Source of the DNA: JAKPAM01 sp047601745 | GTDB lineage: Bacteria; Pseudomonadota; Gammaproteobacteria; Burkholderiales; Burkholderiaceae_E | DNA: 64,000 nt | Direction: 5' to 3' | Assembly: GCA_047601745.1 (NCBI GenBank) | Contig: JASGIS010000001.1 | Location: 4,650,001-4,714,000, forward strand | Shown: positions 55,079 through 63,327 of the stretch, piece after piece | Position numbering within the stretch: position 1 is the first letter of the stretch | Layout of the letters: each line of letters starts with the position of its first letter | Position numbers and translations under genes: made by a program | Notes under the pieces: model-generated | What the model was told of the DNA's origin: nothing | Seen by the model: the letters and a program-made list of their open reading frames with translations, nothing else | Database searches by the model: none

Positions 55079-57580
55079 TCAGAAATCCATCGAGGCGGAC
55101 AGCATCACGGTGCGCGGCGCGCTCCGGATCGCGAAGCCGCTGGCGAAGGTCTGCCCGATCCAGTAGTCGCGGTCGAACAGGTTGTACACGTTCAGGCGCA
55201 GCATCACCTCTTTGCCGCCCACGCGGGTCGCGTAGCGCGCGCCGGCGTCGTAGCGCGTCCAGCTCGGGATGTGGTAGACGTTGGCATTGTCGAGCGGGAC
55301 GCTGTCGGTATAAGTGGCCCGTGCGTTCACGCTCAGGCCGGGCACGGCGGGCAGGTCCCATTCCGCGCCTAACGAGGCCTGCTTGCGCGCGACGCCGAAG
55401 GCATCCAGGCCGTCGTAGATGCCGCCGGCCGAGCGCATCGTCTTGGCCTGCGTGTACGAGGCGCCGCCGAGCAGGCGCAGGCCGGGCATGAGCTCGCCGA
55501 AGAACTGCCATTCGATGCCGCGGTTGCGCTGTTCGCCGTCAGCGCTGTAGATGGTGGTGATCGGGTCCTTGATCAGGCTGGGCCGGGTGATCCGGAACAG
55601 GCTCAGCGTGTGCGTGAGGCGGCCCAGGTCCCATTTGACACCCGCCTCGACCTGCTTGGTGCGGTAGGGCGCCAGGGTGGCGCCGTAGTTGGCCGCCGTG
55701 GTGTCGGTGATCGTGGAGCCGGCCGAAAGGCCCTCGATGTAATTGGCATATACCGACACGTCGGTACGCGGCTTGTACACCACGCCCAGCATCGGCGTGA
55801 CGGCGGAATCGTCGTAACTGCCGGTGCGCGCGCCGGCCTGGTTCAGGTTGGCCGACGCCACCTTCTGGTGGCGGGCGCCCAGCGTCAGCAGCAGATGGTC
55901 GTCGAACAGGCCCAGGGTGTCGGCGACGGCCACGCTGTTCAGCGTGGTGATGCTGGTGGTCCAGACGCTGTCGGGCAGCGGGTCGGAAAACGCCGGATGC
56001 ACGGGGTCGTAGAGATTGGAGCTGACCGTGGTCGGCCGGGTGATGTAGTTCGACCCGGACCAGGGACGCACGTGGCTGGCCGACAGCGCGAGCTGATGGC
56101 TGACGGCGCCGGTCCTGAAGCGGCCGCTCAGGCCCAGTTCGGATGCACTGCCGTTCTTGGTGTTCAGCCCGGTCATCACGGGCGCGGAGAAGCTGCCGTC
56201 CGCTCGCATGTTGGCGATGGAGTTGACCCCGATGTAGGTCGACTTGCTCCTGAGCCGTCCGCCCGTGGCGTAGACGGTCCAGTCGGGCGTCAGGTCGTAC
56301 TCGATGCGGCCCAGGGCCATGTCGGTATCGACCGTGTAGCGCGAACCGTAGAACGGGTTGAGTCGGGAATCGGAGGCCGTGGGCACGACGCCGCCGGCGA
56401 AGCCGATATAGCGCGGAAAGCCCTTGGTCGCGCCGCGCTGCGAGATCAGGTCGAGCGAGGCGCGCAGCCGTTCGCCCCGCCAGTCCAGCCCGACCGAGCC
56501 CAGCGCCAGCCTCTGCGCGTTGCCGTCCAGCGGCGTGTCGCCGTCGCGGTAGGCCGCGTTGACGCGCACGCCGAGGCGCTTGTCATCGCCGAAACGGCGG
56601 CCGAGGTCCAGGTGTCCGCCGAACTGCGAATCGCTCTGGTAGCCGAGCGTTACCCGCGTGAGCGGCGAGTCGCCCGCACGCTTGGTCCGGAGGTTGATCA
56701 GGCCGCCGACGCGCCCGGTCGGCGACATGCCGGAGACCAGGGCGGTGGGCCCCTTGATCACGTCGACGCGCTCGATGACTTCGGTCGGAACGGCGTCGTA
56801 GGACGACAGGCCCTGCAGGCCGTTGAACGCCATCGTGTCCTGATAGAAGCCTCGGATGGTGAAGTCCTGATACTGCCCGCCGGGCGGACTGGCCATGCGT
56901 ATGGCCGGGTCGTTGGCCAGTACGTCGGCGACGCTGCGCGCCTGCTGGTTCTCGATCAGTTCGCTGGTATAGCTGGTGACCGAAAAGGGCGCGTTCATCA
57001 CGTCCTGCGTACCCAGGATGCCGATCGAGCTGCCGGCGGCGACCTGTCCGCCCGCGTAGGACCGGGGCAGGGCGGCCGCGCTTTCTCCCGAACTCATCGC
57101 CTGCGCCGTCACCGTGACGGCGGGCAGCGTGCCGGCCGCTTCACCGGCCGCATCATCGGCCGGCGTGCGCCGGATGCTCACGACGTCGCCGTTCAGGACC
57201 GCCACCAGGCCGGAGCCGGCCAGCAGACGGTCCAGCACCTGGCGGTCGCTGTAGCTGCCGCTGACGGCGGGGGCGCTGCGGCCGGCGGTCAACGCCGGAT
57301 CGGCGGCCAGCGTAAGGCCCGCCTGCCGGGCGAAGCGGTTCAGCGATTCCTCCAGGCCAGCGGCGGGCAGGTTCCAGGTGCGCAGCGCTTCGGCGGCTGC
57401 CTGGGCCTGGGCCTGAGCCGGCACGGGCGCGAAGGCGGCCCCACCGAGGCCCGTCAGGGCAAGGTGCATGGCCAGCGGGATCCGGCGCAGAGCGGGCATG
57501 GCTCGCCGGGTTGATTGGCGGGGGGACGATTGGCGGGACGAGCGGCCGGCTGCCGTTTTCCTGGAACGTTGCGCTTGCAT
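55079..57580 (-). CDS. TonB-dependent siderophore receptor with STN domain (receptor D)
   Basis: An 833-residue receptor. A basic leader with LAMHLALTGLGGAAFAPV ends near PAQAQAQ. The STN domain is TWNLPAAGLEESLNRFARQA to SDRQVLDRLLAGSGLVAVLN. A TonB-box-like LPAVTVTAQAM follows. The plug has NAPFSVTSYTSELIENQQA, VIERVDVIKGPTALVSGMSP and a terminal barrel SASMDF. It is a clear paralogue of receptor B. The ATG at 57580 with AGGAA upstream is preferred to a TTG at 57616. Its own upstream sigma gene is only a remnant and no FecR gene precedes it, so its STN domain may have lost its partner or use another cassette. Confidence 0.91.
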   Translation of the reverse strand: MQAQRSRKTAAGRSSRQSSPRQSTRRAMPALRRIPLAMHLALTGLGGAAFAPVPAQAQAQAAAEALRTWNLPAAGLEESLNRFARQAGLTLAADPALTAGRSAPAVSGSYSDRQVLDRLLAGSGLVAVLNGDVVSIRRTPADDAAGEAAGTLPAVTVTAQAMSSGESAAALPRSYAGGQVAAGSSIGILGTQDVMNAPFSVTSYTSELIENQQARSVADVLANDPAIRMASPPGGQYQDFTIRGFYQDTMAFNGLQGLSSYDAVPTEVIERVDVIKGPTALVSGMSPTGRVGGLINLRTKRAGDSPLTRVTLGYQSDSQFGGHLDLGRRFGDDKRLGVRVNAAYRDGDTPLDGNAQRLALGSVGLDWRGERLRASLDLISQRGATKGFPRYIGFAGGVVPTASDSRLNPFYGSRYTVDTDMALGRIEYDLTPDWTVYATGGRLRSKSTYIGVNSIANMRADGSFSAPVMTGLNTKNGSASELGLSGRFRTGAVSHQLALSASHVRPWSGSNYITRPTTVSSNLYDPVHPAFSDPLPDSVWTTSITTLNSVAVADTLGLFDDHLLLTLGARHQKVASANLNQAGARTGSYDDSAVTPMLGVVYKPRTDVSVYANYIEGLSAGSTITDTTAANYGATLAPYRTKQVEAGVKWDLGRLTHTLSLFRITRPSLIKDPITTIYSADGEQRNRGIEWQFFGELMPGLRLLGGASYTQAKTMRSAGGIYDGLDAFGVARKQASLGAEWDLPAVPGLSVNARATYTDSVPLDNANVYHIPSWTRYDAGARYATRVGGKEVMLRLNVYNLFDRDYWIGQTFASGFAIRSAPRTVMLSASMDF

Positions 57581-57732
57581 GGTTTCCTGGCTGAAGGTGT
57601 CGTTGGGCTTGAACAACTGCTACCTCGAACGAGCGCGGCAAAACCCGCAGCCGAAATCGCGGGCAGATCGGACTCGACGCCTGTCGATTCCCTCGCCCGC
57701 TGCGGGCGCCCGGCCGGCGAACGAGAAATACG

Positions 57733-57963
57733 TCAGCCATGCATCGAGCAGCATCTGGCGCTGCCCGCCGGAAATGGCGCCGAGTTCCTGGTCCGGGGCC
57801 TGCACTTCGGCCCAGGCCCGGGCGTGCGTAAGGGCTCGAAGTTGCTCTGCAGCAGGTCGGGGGCGTCGGATGGGTTACCGAGCCGGCGGCCCAACCAGTT
57901 GTGCAGCCACCGATGGTGCTCGTCGTAGATCCGCGCGATCTGGTCGTGGCAGGCATCGGCCAT
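57733..57963 (-). pseudogene. Truncated FecI-type sigma factor
   Basis: The first 40 residues (DQIARIYDEHHRWLHNWLG, RRLGNPSDAPDLLQ) match sigma region 2 of FecI proteins. The DTFLR motif that should follow is replaced by SNFEPLRTPGPG and the frame continues as non-sigma sequence to a stop; region 4 is absent. In another frame QAPDQELGAISGGQRQMLL continues openly toward receptor D, so a deletion or frameshift has fused unrelated reading frames. The remnant lies between a Fur-like box and receptor D. Confidence 0.72.
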
Positions 57964-57980
57964 GACGGTGCATTGTCAAA

Positions 57981-58000
57981 GAATGAGAATCGTTCGCATT
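57981..58000 (-). promoter_or_regulatory. Fur-box-like operator upstream of the sigma remnant and receptor D
   Basis: GAATGAGAATCGTTCGCATT matches the AATGATAATCATT core at 11 of 13 positions and is palindromic around its centre. It lies 18 bases before the ATG of the decayed sigma gene, so receptor D is probably still iron-repressed from this site. Confidence 0.65.
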
Positions 58001-58056
58001 GTACATGGGAAGGGACGGCTGCGACGGGCCGGCGTGAGTCGCGGCGTCATATCTGG

Positions 58057-58086
58057 TTGACGCTTCAATTGCGACTGATTATCATC
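58057..58086 (+). promoter_or_regulatory. Promoter overlapping a Fur-like box for the PEP-CTERM/TonB receptor unit
   Basis: TTGACG (58057-58062), 17 bases, TATCAT (58080-58085) is a good sigma-70 promoter. ACTGATTATCATC across the -10 matches the Fur core at 10 of 13 positions. The nearest downstream gene starts at 58424; the roughly 340 bases between hold no recognised gene or RNA. Confidence 0.55.
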
Positions 58087-58423
58087 CATCCCGCCATTGC
58101 TCGAGCGTCACGATAACGCCGGATCCGCACCACGGATAACCGGCCGCATCCGGGATGCTCGCAGCGCGCCAGCAAGCCCGAATCTTCGGCCAGCCAGCCA
58201 GCCGTGCTCGAAAGAGGATTCCGGGACGCCCGGCCGAGATCGCACTCCGTGCGCGCTTCGCCTCCCCAGATGCTCACGGTACGAACCGCTCCCGATGACG
58301 GGAGGTTTCGTCGTGTCCTGGTGCCCTTGCTACGAGCCGACCACTTTGCAGACTGCCTTCGCGGCGAAGGAGTCGGCATCGCTTCATTTGCAAGTCAACC
58401 AGAATGAGGAAGGAAGGCCAACC

Positions 58424-59173
58424 ATGCAATTGTCGATCTCTCGCAGCCTCGGGGCTGTCGCCCTGTGTTCGATGGCTTCGTTCGCTTATGCGAACACGAC
58501 CCACGACGCATTCGTCGATCCCGCCGACTCGGTGTCGTTCGACGGCTTCAACACGCTCAGCAGCTCGCGGATCACCGCCGCCAACCTGGTCTCCGGGATC
58601 ACGAGCAACGTCGCCGGTTCGGGCGACGCCACGTTCACGCGGACCTCGGGTGCCCACTATCCGGCCACCGGCGGCCTGTATTCGTTCAGCGGCCCGTCGA
58701 CTTTCGAGGTGGCCGACAGTACCGTCACCGCCAACGTGGACTCGGTGGTGTTCCAGAGCTTCGTGAACATCTCCAACGGCGCCGATGGCGTGTGGGGACT
58801 GTTGTCGCCGCAGAACCTGCCGACGCTCAGCTACAACGGCGGCAACCAGAGTCTGGCCGCCACGACCCAGTTCACCGAGCCGGTGCCGTACCTCGATTCG
58901 ACCTTCACCCCGGTTCCCGCCGATCCCGACAACCCCAACTATGCCCGGTTCACCTGGGACCTGAGCGGGGTCGGCGCGCCGATCACGTCGTACACGATCG
59001 ACTTCGGTCTCGATGCCCACTCGCAGGCGCTGGCCTTCCAGGTCAACCAGGTCGTGGCGGTTCCGGAGCCCGAGGCTTTCGCGATGATGGCTCTGGGCAT
59101 GGGCGTCATCGGTTTCGTCGCCCGCCGTCGCCGCGAATCCGGCTCGGCCAGCGGACAAGCCGCGACCGCCTGA
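58424..59173 (+). CDS. PEP-CTERM-anchored exported protein
   Basis: A 249-residue exported protein. The Sec signal (SISRSLGAVALCSMASFAYA) ends near YANTT, a beta-rich Ser/Thr/Gly body follows, and the C-terminal sorting signal is AVPEPEAFAMMALGMGVIG with FVARRRR, the PEP-CTERM pattern cleaved by exosortase in bacteria making exopolysaccharide. The body (DPADSVSFDGFNTLSSSRI) has no family I know. GGAAGG lies about eight bases before the ATG. It is first in a unit with a TonB receptor and two further PEP-CTERM proteins. No exosortase gene is in the window. Confidence 0.82.
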   Translation: MQLSISRSLGAVALCSMASFAYANTTHDAFVDPADSVSFDGFNTLSSSRITAANLVSGITSNVAGSGDATFTRTSGAHYPATGGLYSFSGPSTFEVADSTVTANVDSVVFQSFVNISNGADGVWGLLSPQNLPTLSYNGGNQSLAATTQFTEPVPYLDSTFTPVPADPDNPNYARFTWDLSGVGAPITSYTIDFGLDAHSQALAFQVNQVVAVPEPEAFAMMALGMGVIGFVARRRRESGSASGQAATA

Positions 59174-59240
59174 ATCCGATAGCGCGTGCCGTGCCGACCC
59201 GCAGGTTTCCGAGCGAAGCCTGCGGGCCGGCCTGCCGATA

Positions 59241-61499
59241 ATGCTCATGTCACCGTCGTTCGTCGGGCGCCCCTGCGCCGCGTGGTGCGTCGCGCTTGCG
59301 GGGATCGGCAGCCTGCACGCCGAGGATTCGCCGCGTCCGGCGCTCGCGCCGGTCGAGGTGACGGCGTCCTCGGAGCGGGTCCCCGACGTCGAGATTCCTC
59401 CCGACAATTCCAACACCGTGCTGAACCGCAACGAGATGGAGCGGCGCCAGGCGGACAACATCTTCGAGCTCGTTCGCGACGCGCCCGGCGTGATGGTCGA
59501 AGGCGGGCCCCGGGCCAGCGGCATGCGCTTCAACATCCGCGGTTTTTCGGACAACGAGGACGTCGTATTCAAGATCGACGGCGCGGCCAAGGGATTCGAG
59601 AAATACCGCTTCGGCAGCGGCGTGTTCATCGAGCCCGAGTTGCTGAAGGCGCTGGAGATCCAGCGCGGTCCGTCGCTGACCTCGGGATCCGGCGCACTGG
59701 GCGGCGCGATCTCGGCCACCACGCGCTCGGCGGCCGACTTCCTGCGCCCGGGGCAGCGCGTCGGCGCGATGGCCAAGTTCGGATTCAACTTCAATAACCG
59801 CGAGCGGCTGCGCATGCTGACGACCTATGCGCGGCCCACCGGCTACGTCGATCTGCTGGCGTCGTTCGCTTATCGCGATTCGACCGATGTCAAGCTGTCC
59901 GATGGAACCCGGCTGGACGTGTCGGCGACGCATTCGGAAAGCAGCCTGCTGAAGGCGAGCTTTTTTCCGACCGACCATCTGAGTGTCGAACTGAGCCGCA
60001 TCGCCTACGAGAGCGGGCCGGATCGCGCGCCTTATGACGCGACCCGGCAGAACCCCGATGCCTGGGGCATCGTGCGCCGTTCGATCGATGACGAGACGAT
60101 CAATCTGCGCATCCGCTATGCGCCGCCGGACTCCTGGATCAACCTGCGCGGTACGCTGGCCCACGAGAAGACCTATCTGCACGACCAGCACCTGTTCGGC
60201 GAAAGCGGCATATGCGCCAGTTCGGCAGCGCTGTCGCCATGCAACGATTACTGGCGCTACGACATCTGGACGGCGGAACTGTTCAACGACACCGTCTACC
60301 GATGGGGCGCGGTGGCCGGCACGCTGACGCTGGGCGCCCAGGCGATCCGCAACCGCCGGGACATCGTGCGCATCACCGCCAGCGAGCAGATGAACCAGCG
60401 CATCTATCCGGGCGGCTTCAACGAAGCCCAGCCGCCCGGCGGTAAGGACTCGGTCGCGCTGATCGCCGAGAACGACTTTCGGTGGGGCGATTTCTCGTTC
60501 AAGCCCGGCCTGCGATGGGATCGTTACGAGATCCGCGCGCTGGGCCGGACCCGCGTCAACATGGAAGAGGCCGGCCAGGAACCCACGATCTCGCTGTCCC
60601 GAACGTCGAAGGCCGTCGCCGCCGGATGGCGCGTGCTCGGCGGCCCGGTCACGATGACCTATCGCTACAACGAGGCATTCCGCCCGCCGCTGATCGACGA
60701 GTACTTCTCGCGGATGGGCTTCGGCAGCCGCTGCGCGATCACCGAGATCAACCCTCGTACCGGCAGGCCCTATAGTCCGCCCGGCCAGCCGCTGTACGAC
60801 ATCGAGACCGGCATCGATCTGGCCCCGTCGACCGGGATCTGCGGCGATCTGTACCGGCCGCAGGAGTCGACCAATCATGAGTTGATCTTCGCGTGGACCC
60901 CGCGCCGCACCGAGCCGACCGATGGCCAGTGGCAGTCGCGGCTGACGCTGTATCGGATCCACACCCGCCATCTGCTGACGTCGATCGCCCAGGTCGACGG
61001 CCAGGTGCAGCAGCCGGGCCGGGAGAAACGCCACGGACTGGAATTCGAGTTGAGCTATACCGCCGCACGCTGGTTCGCCAGCCTCAGCTATGGGCGGGTG
61101 GCGGGACAGGTCGACGACGTGGGCATCAGCTACCCGATCTATGGCGTGCCGGGCAACACGCTGGTGCTGAACCTCGGTGTGCGCGGCTTCGACGGCCGGG
61201 TCGAGGCCGGTGTGCGGATGCGCGACATCGGCGACCGGCGCGCGTATACCGACCCGGTGGCCACTTCGTGCACCTCCGCCGGCACGCAGATCCCCGGCGT
61301 CGGATACATCGGCACGCAGTATGGCGTGCGCCTGTTCGACGCTTATGCATCGTGGCAGCCGATACGCCAGGTGATGCTGCGCGCCAGCCTGGACAACGTC
61401 ACCAACCGGAGCTACTGCATGATCGACGGTTTCGGCGGCGCCGCGGGCGCCCGCGCACCCGGCCGCGCGCTGCGGCTGACTGCCAGCTACCAGTACTGA
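59241..61499 (+). CDS. TonB-dependent receptor, heme/hemoglobin-receptor-like
   Basis: A 752-residue receptor with a signal region ending near LHAEDS, TonB-box-like LAPVEVTASSE, and a plug with IFELVRDAPGVMVEGG, MRFNIRGFSDNEDVVFKIDG, IEPELLKALEIQRGPS and GSGALGGAISATTRSAADFL. The barrel carries FRPPLIDEYFS, a variant of the FRAP/PxxxE region of heme receptors, and ends LTASYQY. The plug recalls HasR/HpuB-type heme receptors, whereas the other receptors here are siderophore-type. No STN domain. The heme assignment is tentative. It lies between PEP-CTERM genes behind a Fur-like promoter, with no FecIR of its own. Confidence 0.82.
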   Translation: MLMSPSFVGRPCAAWCVALAGIGSLHAEDSPRPALAPVEVTASSERVPDVEIPPDNSNTVLNRNEMERRQADNIFELVRDAPGVMVEGGPRASGMRFNIRGFSDNEDVVFKIDGAAKGFEKYRFGSGVFIEPELLKALEIQRGPSLTSGSGALGGAISATTRSAADFLRPGQRVGAMAKFGFNFNNRERLRMLTTYARPTGYVDLLASFAYRDSTDVKLSDGTRLDVSATHSESSLLKASFFPTDHLSVELSRIAYESGPDRAPYDATRQNPDAWGIVRRSIDDETINLRIRYAPPDSWINLRGTLAHEKTYLHDQHLFGESGICASSAALSPCNDYWRYDIWTAELFNDTVYRWGAVAGTLTLGAQAIRNRRDIVRITASEQMNQRIYPGGFNEAQPPGGKDSVALIAENDFRWGDFSFKPGLRWDRYEIRALGRTRVNMEEAGQEPTISLSRTSKAVAAGWRVLGGPVTMTYRYNEAFRPPLIDEYFSRMGFGSRCAITEINPRTGRPYSPPGQPLYDIETGIDLAPSTGICGDLYRPQESTNHELIFAWTPRRTEPTDGQWQSRLTLYRIHTRHLLTSIAQVDGQVQQPGREKRHGLEFELSYTAARWFASLSYGRVAGQVDDVGISYPIYGVPGNTLVLNLGVRGFDGRVEAGVRMRDIGDRRAYTDPVATSCTSAGTQIPGVGYIGTQYGVRLFDAYASWQPIRQVMLRASLDNVTNRSYCMIDGFGGAAGARAPGRALRLTASYQY

Positions 61500-61513
61500 G
61501 GGGAGTGCCAGTC

Positions 61514-62590
61514 ATGAAGACGGACGCGCTCAACCTGCACGCCATGGCCATCTTGCTGGCCGGCCTGATCGCGCTGGCCTGCGCGCCCCGGGCCGGCGCC
61601 GTGAGCATCGAGTTCGACTACCGCTTCGATCGCAACGGCTTTTTCGATGCGCTGACCGCGGACGGCGCGCAGCGGCGCAGCGTGCTCGATTCGGCGGCCG
61701 CGACCTTCGACCGGCTGACCGATTCGCTGGCGCCGATCGTGGCCACCGGCTCCGATCACTGGCAGGCGAGCTTCCGCCATCCGAGCTGGTCGACCTTCTC
61801 GGAGCTGGCGACGGTCAATGACCTGACCGTACCGGCCGACACGATCATCGTGTTCGTCGGCGCGTCCCCGTTCGACACCCGGGTGCTCGGTATCGCCGAC
61901 GGTCCGGCGCCGACTGTATCGGGCAGCGCGGCGTTCGATCAACGAGTATCGGCGCGCGGACAGGCCGGAGCGCTCGACGAGCTGCCGACGGACTACGGGC
62001 CGTGGGGCGGGTCGATCTGGTTCAACTCGGCGGTCGACTGGCACACGAGCCTGGAGACGGCGGGTATCGGCGCGACGCAGTCCGACCTGCTGACGACGGC
62101 GACGCACGAGCTGGGCCATCTGCTGGGAATCGGCCAGTCGCCTGCCTGGGATACCTGGGTCGTGCGGGCGTCGGCCGACGGCTCGCCGTCCTTCACCGGC
62201 GCCGTCAGCAGCGCCGTCTACGGCGGTCCGGTGCCGCTCGATTCGAGCGCGTCGCACTGGGCATTGGGCGTTGCCAGCCCCCTGGGTGACGACTGGATAT
62301 CGACGCTGATGGATCCGTCGACGCCTCGCGGCATGCGTGAGGCGATGACGCTGCTGGATTGGGCGGGGCTGTCGGACGTCGGCTGGCAGGTAAGCGCCGT
62401 CCCCGAACCGTCGCAGGCGCTGATGCTGACGGCCGGCTTGCTGGCCGGCGGCCTGTCGCGCGTCGTCGGTTGTCGGCAGGCGAGACGGCGCGGCAGACGC
62501 CGGCGGCCGGCCGATGGCTTGAATCGTCAACACTCGCGGCCCATACCGTCGGCAGGGCCACCCACACATTGCAAGGGAGAGACTCCGTGA
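61514..62590 (+). CDS. PEP-CTERM metalloprotease with HExxH motif
   Basis: A 358-residue exported protein. The signal (AMAILLAGLIALACAPRAGA) precedes a body with FDYRFDRNGFFDAL, a zinc site TTATHELGHLLGIGQS and STLMDPSTPRGMREAMTLLD. HELGHLLGI is the metzincin-like HExxHxxG, but the expected third His is not at the standard place; SHWALG further on could supply it. The sorting signal is AVPEPSQALMLTAGLLAGG followed by an Arg-rich cluster. About 35 extra residues after the cluster are unusual and may come from a 3' frameshift. GGGAG lies about nine bases before the ATG. Confidence 0.8.
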   Translation: MKTDALNLHAMAILLAGLIALACAPRAGAVSIEFDYRFDRNGFFDALTADGAQRRSVLDSAAATFDRLTDSLAPIVATGSDHWQASFRHPSWSTFSELATVNDLTVPADTIIVFVGASPFDTRVLGIADGPAPTVSGSAAFDQRVSARGQAGALDELPTDYGPWGGSIWFNSAVDWHTSLETAGIGATQSDLLTTATHELGHLLGIGQSPAWDTWVVRASADGSPSFTGAVSSAVYGGPVPLDSSASHWALGVASPLGDDWISTLMDPSTPRGMREAMTLLDWAGLSDVGWQVSAVPEPSQALMLTAGLLAGGLSRVVGCRQARRRGRRRRPADGLNRQHSRPIPSAGPPTHCKGETP

Positions 62591-63141
62591 TCAAGCAACT
62601 TGCGGCATGCGCCCTGGCAGGAGCTGCCATCAGCCCGACCTGGGCATCCTCGTCCTATGTGGACCTCGGTACCCTGGTTCCCGACTCCGGCACCTTGAGC
62701 TACGACGGCCTGGCCGACGGCGGCCCGGGTGCGATGGACTATCTGTATTTCCGCGTCAGCAGTGCGACCCGGTCATTGACCTTCGACTATGGCCCCGGCC
62801 AATCGCAGGGCATCGCCGATCTGGCCTGGTGGGAGCTGTGGTCGAACCCCGCCGGCCAACTGTCATCCCATAGCGACAGCGACTGGCAGCGGCTCGCGAG
62901 CGGCGCGGCCGAGGGCAGCGAGATTCTGAGCGTCACCGCCGACCATGCCTTCGAAGAAGGCAAGCTGTACAAGCTGCGGCTCGGCTTCAACGAGGCCGAC
63001 TGCTGCTCGCGCGACTACGCGGTCCGGCTGAGCGGCGTCCCCGCGGTCATCCCGGTACCGGAGGCATCGACTTGGGCCATGATGACCGCTGGTCTGGCAA
63101 TGCTGACGTTGTGGAGCAGGCGTCGCAGACAACGGGGATGA
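62587..63141 (+). CDS. Small PEP-CTERM exported protein
   Basis: A 184-residue protein starting at GTG 62587, which overlaps the metalloprotease stop as GTGA; GGAG lies about eight bases upstream. The signal is KQLAACALAGAAISPTWASS. The beta-rich body resembles bacterial pre-peptidase/DVUA0089-like lectin-type PEP-CTERM proteins only loosely (MDYLYFRVSSATRSLTFDYG). The tail VIPVPEASTWAMMTAGLAML followed by WSRRRRQRG is a clear PEP-CTERM signal. Coupling to the protease suggests it is a substrate, inhibitor or partner; that is inferred. Confidence 0.8.
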   Translation: MIKQLAACALAGAAISPTWASSSYVDLGTLVPDSGTLSYDGLADGGPGAMDYLYFRVSSATRSLTFDYGPGQSQGIADLAWWELWSNPAGQLSSHSDSDWQRLASGAAEGSEILSVTADHAFEEGKLYKLRLGFNEADCCSRDYAVRLSGVPAVIPVPEASTWAMMTAGLAMLTLWSRRRRQRG

Positions 63142-63327
63142 GCGATCCCATGCACGCCCGGGAAGGGCTGCGCGAACACTGATCAGCAGGCGCGTTTGCA
63201 TTCACGCGCCGATCACACGCTTCAACGAATCCGTATACCCTGATGGGCAGACGCTCCAGGGGGCGACGCCTGCTGCCGGAGACCGCAGTCGGCGCCGTGG
63301 AGTACGAAGTGAGAAGACGGTGTGAAC

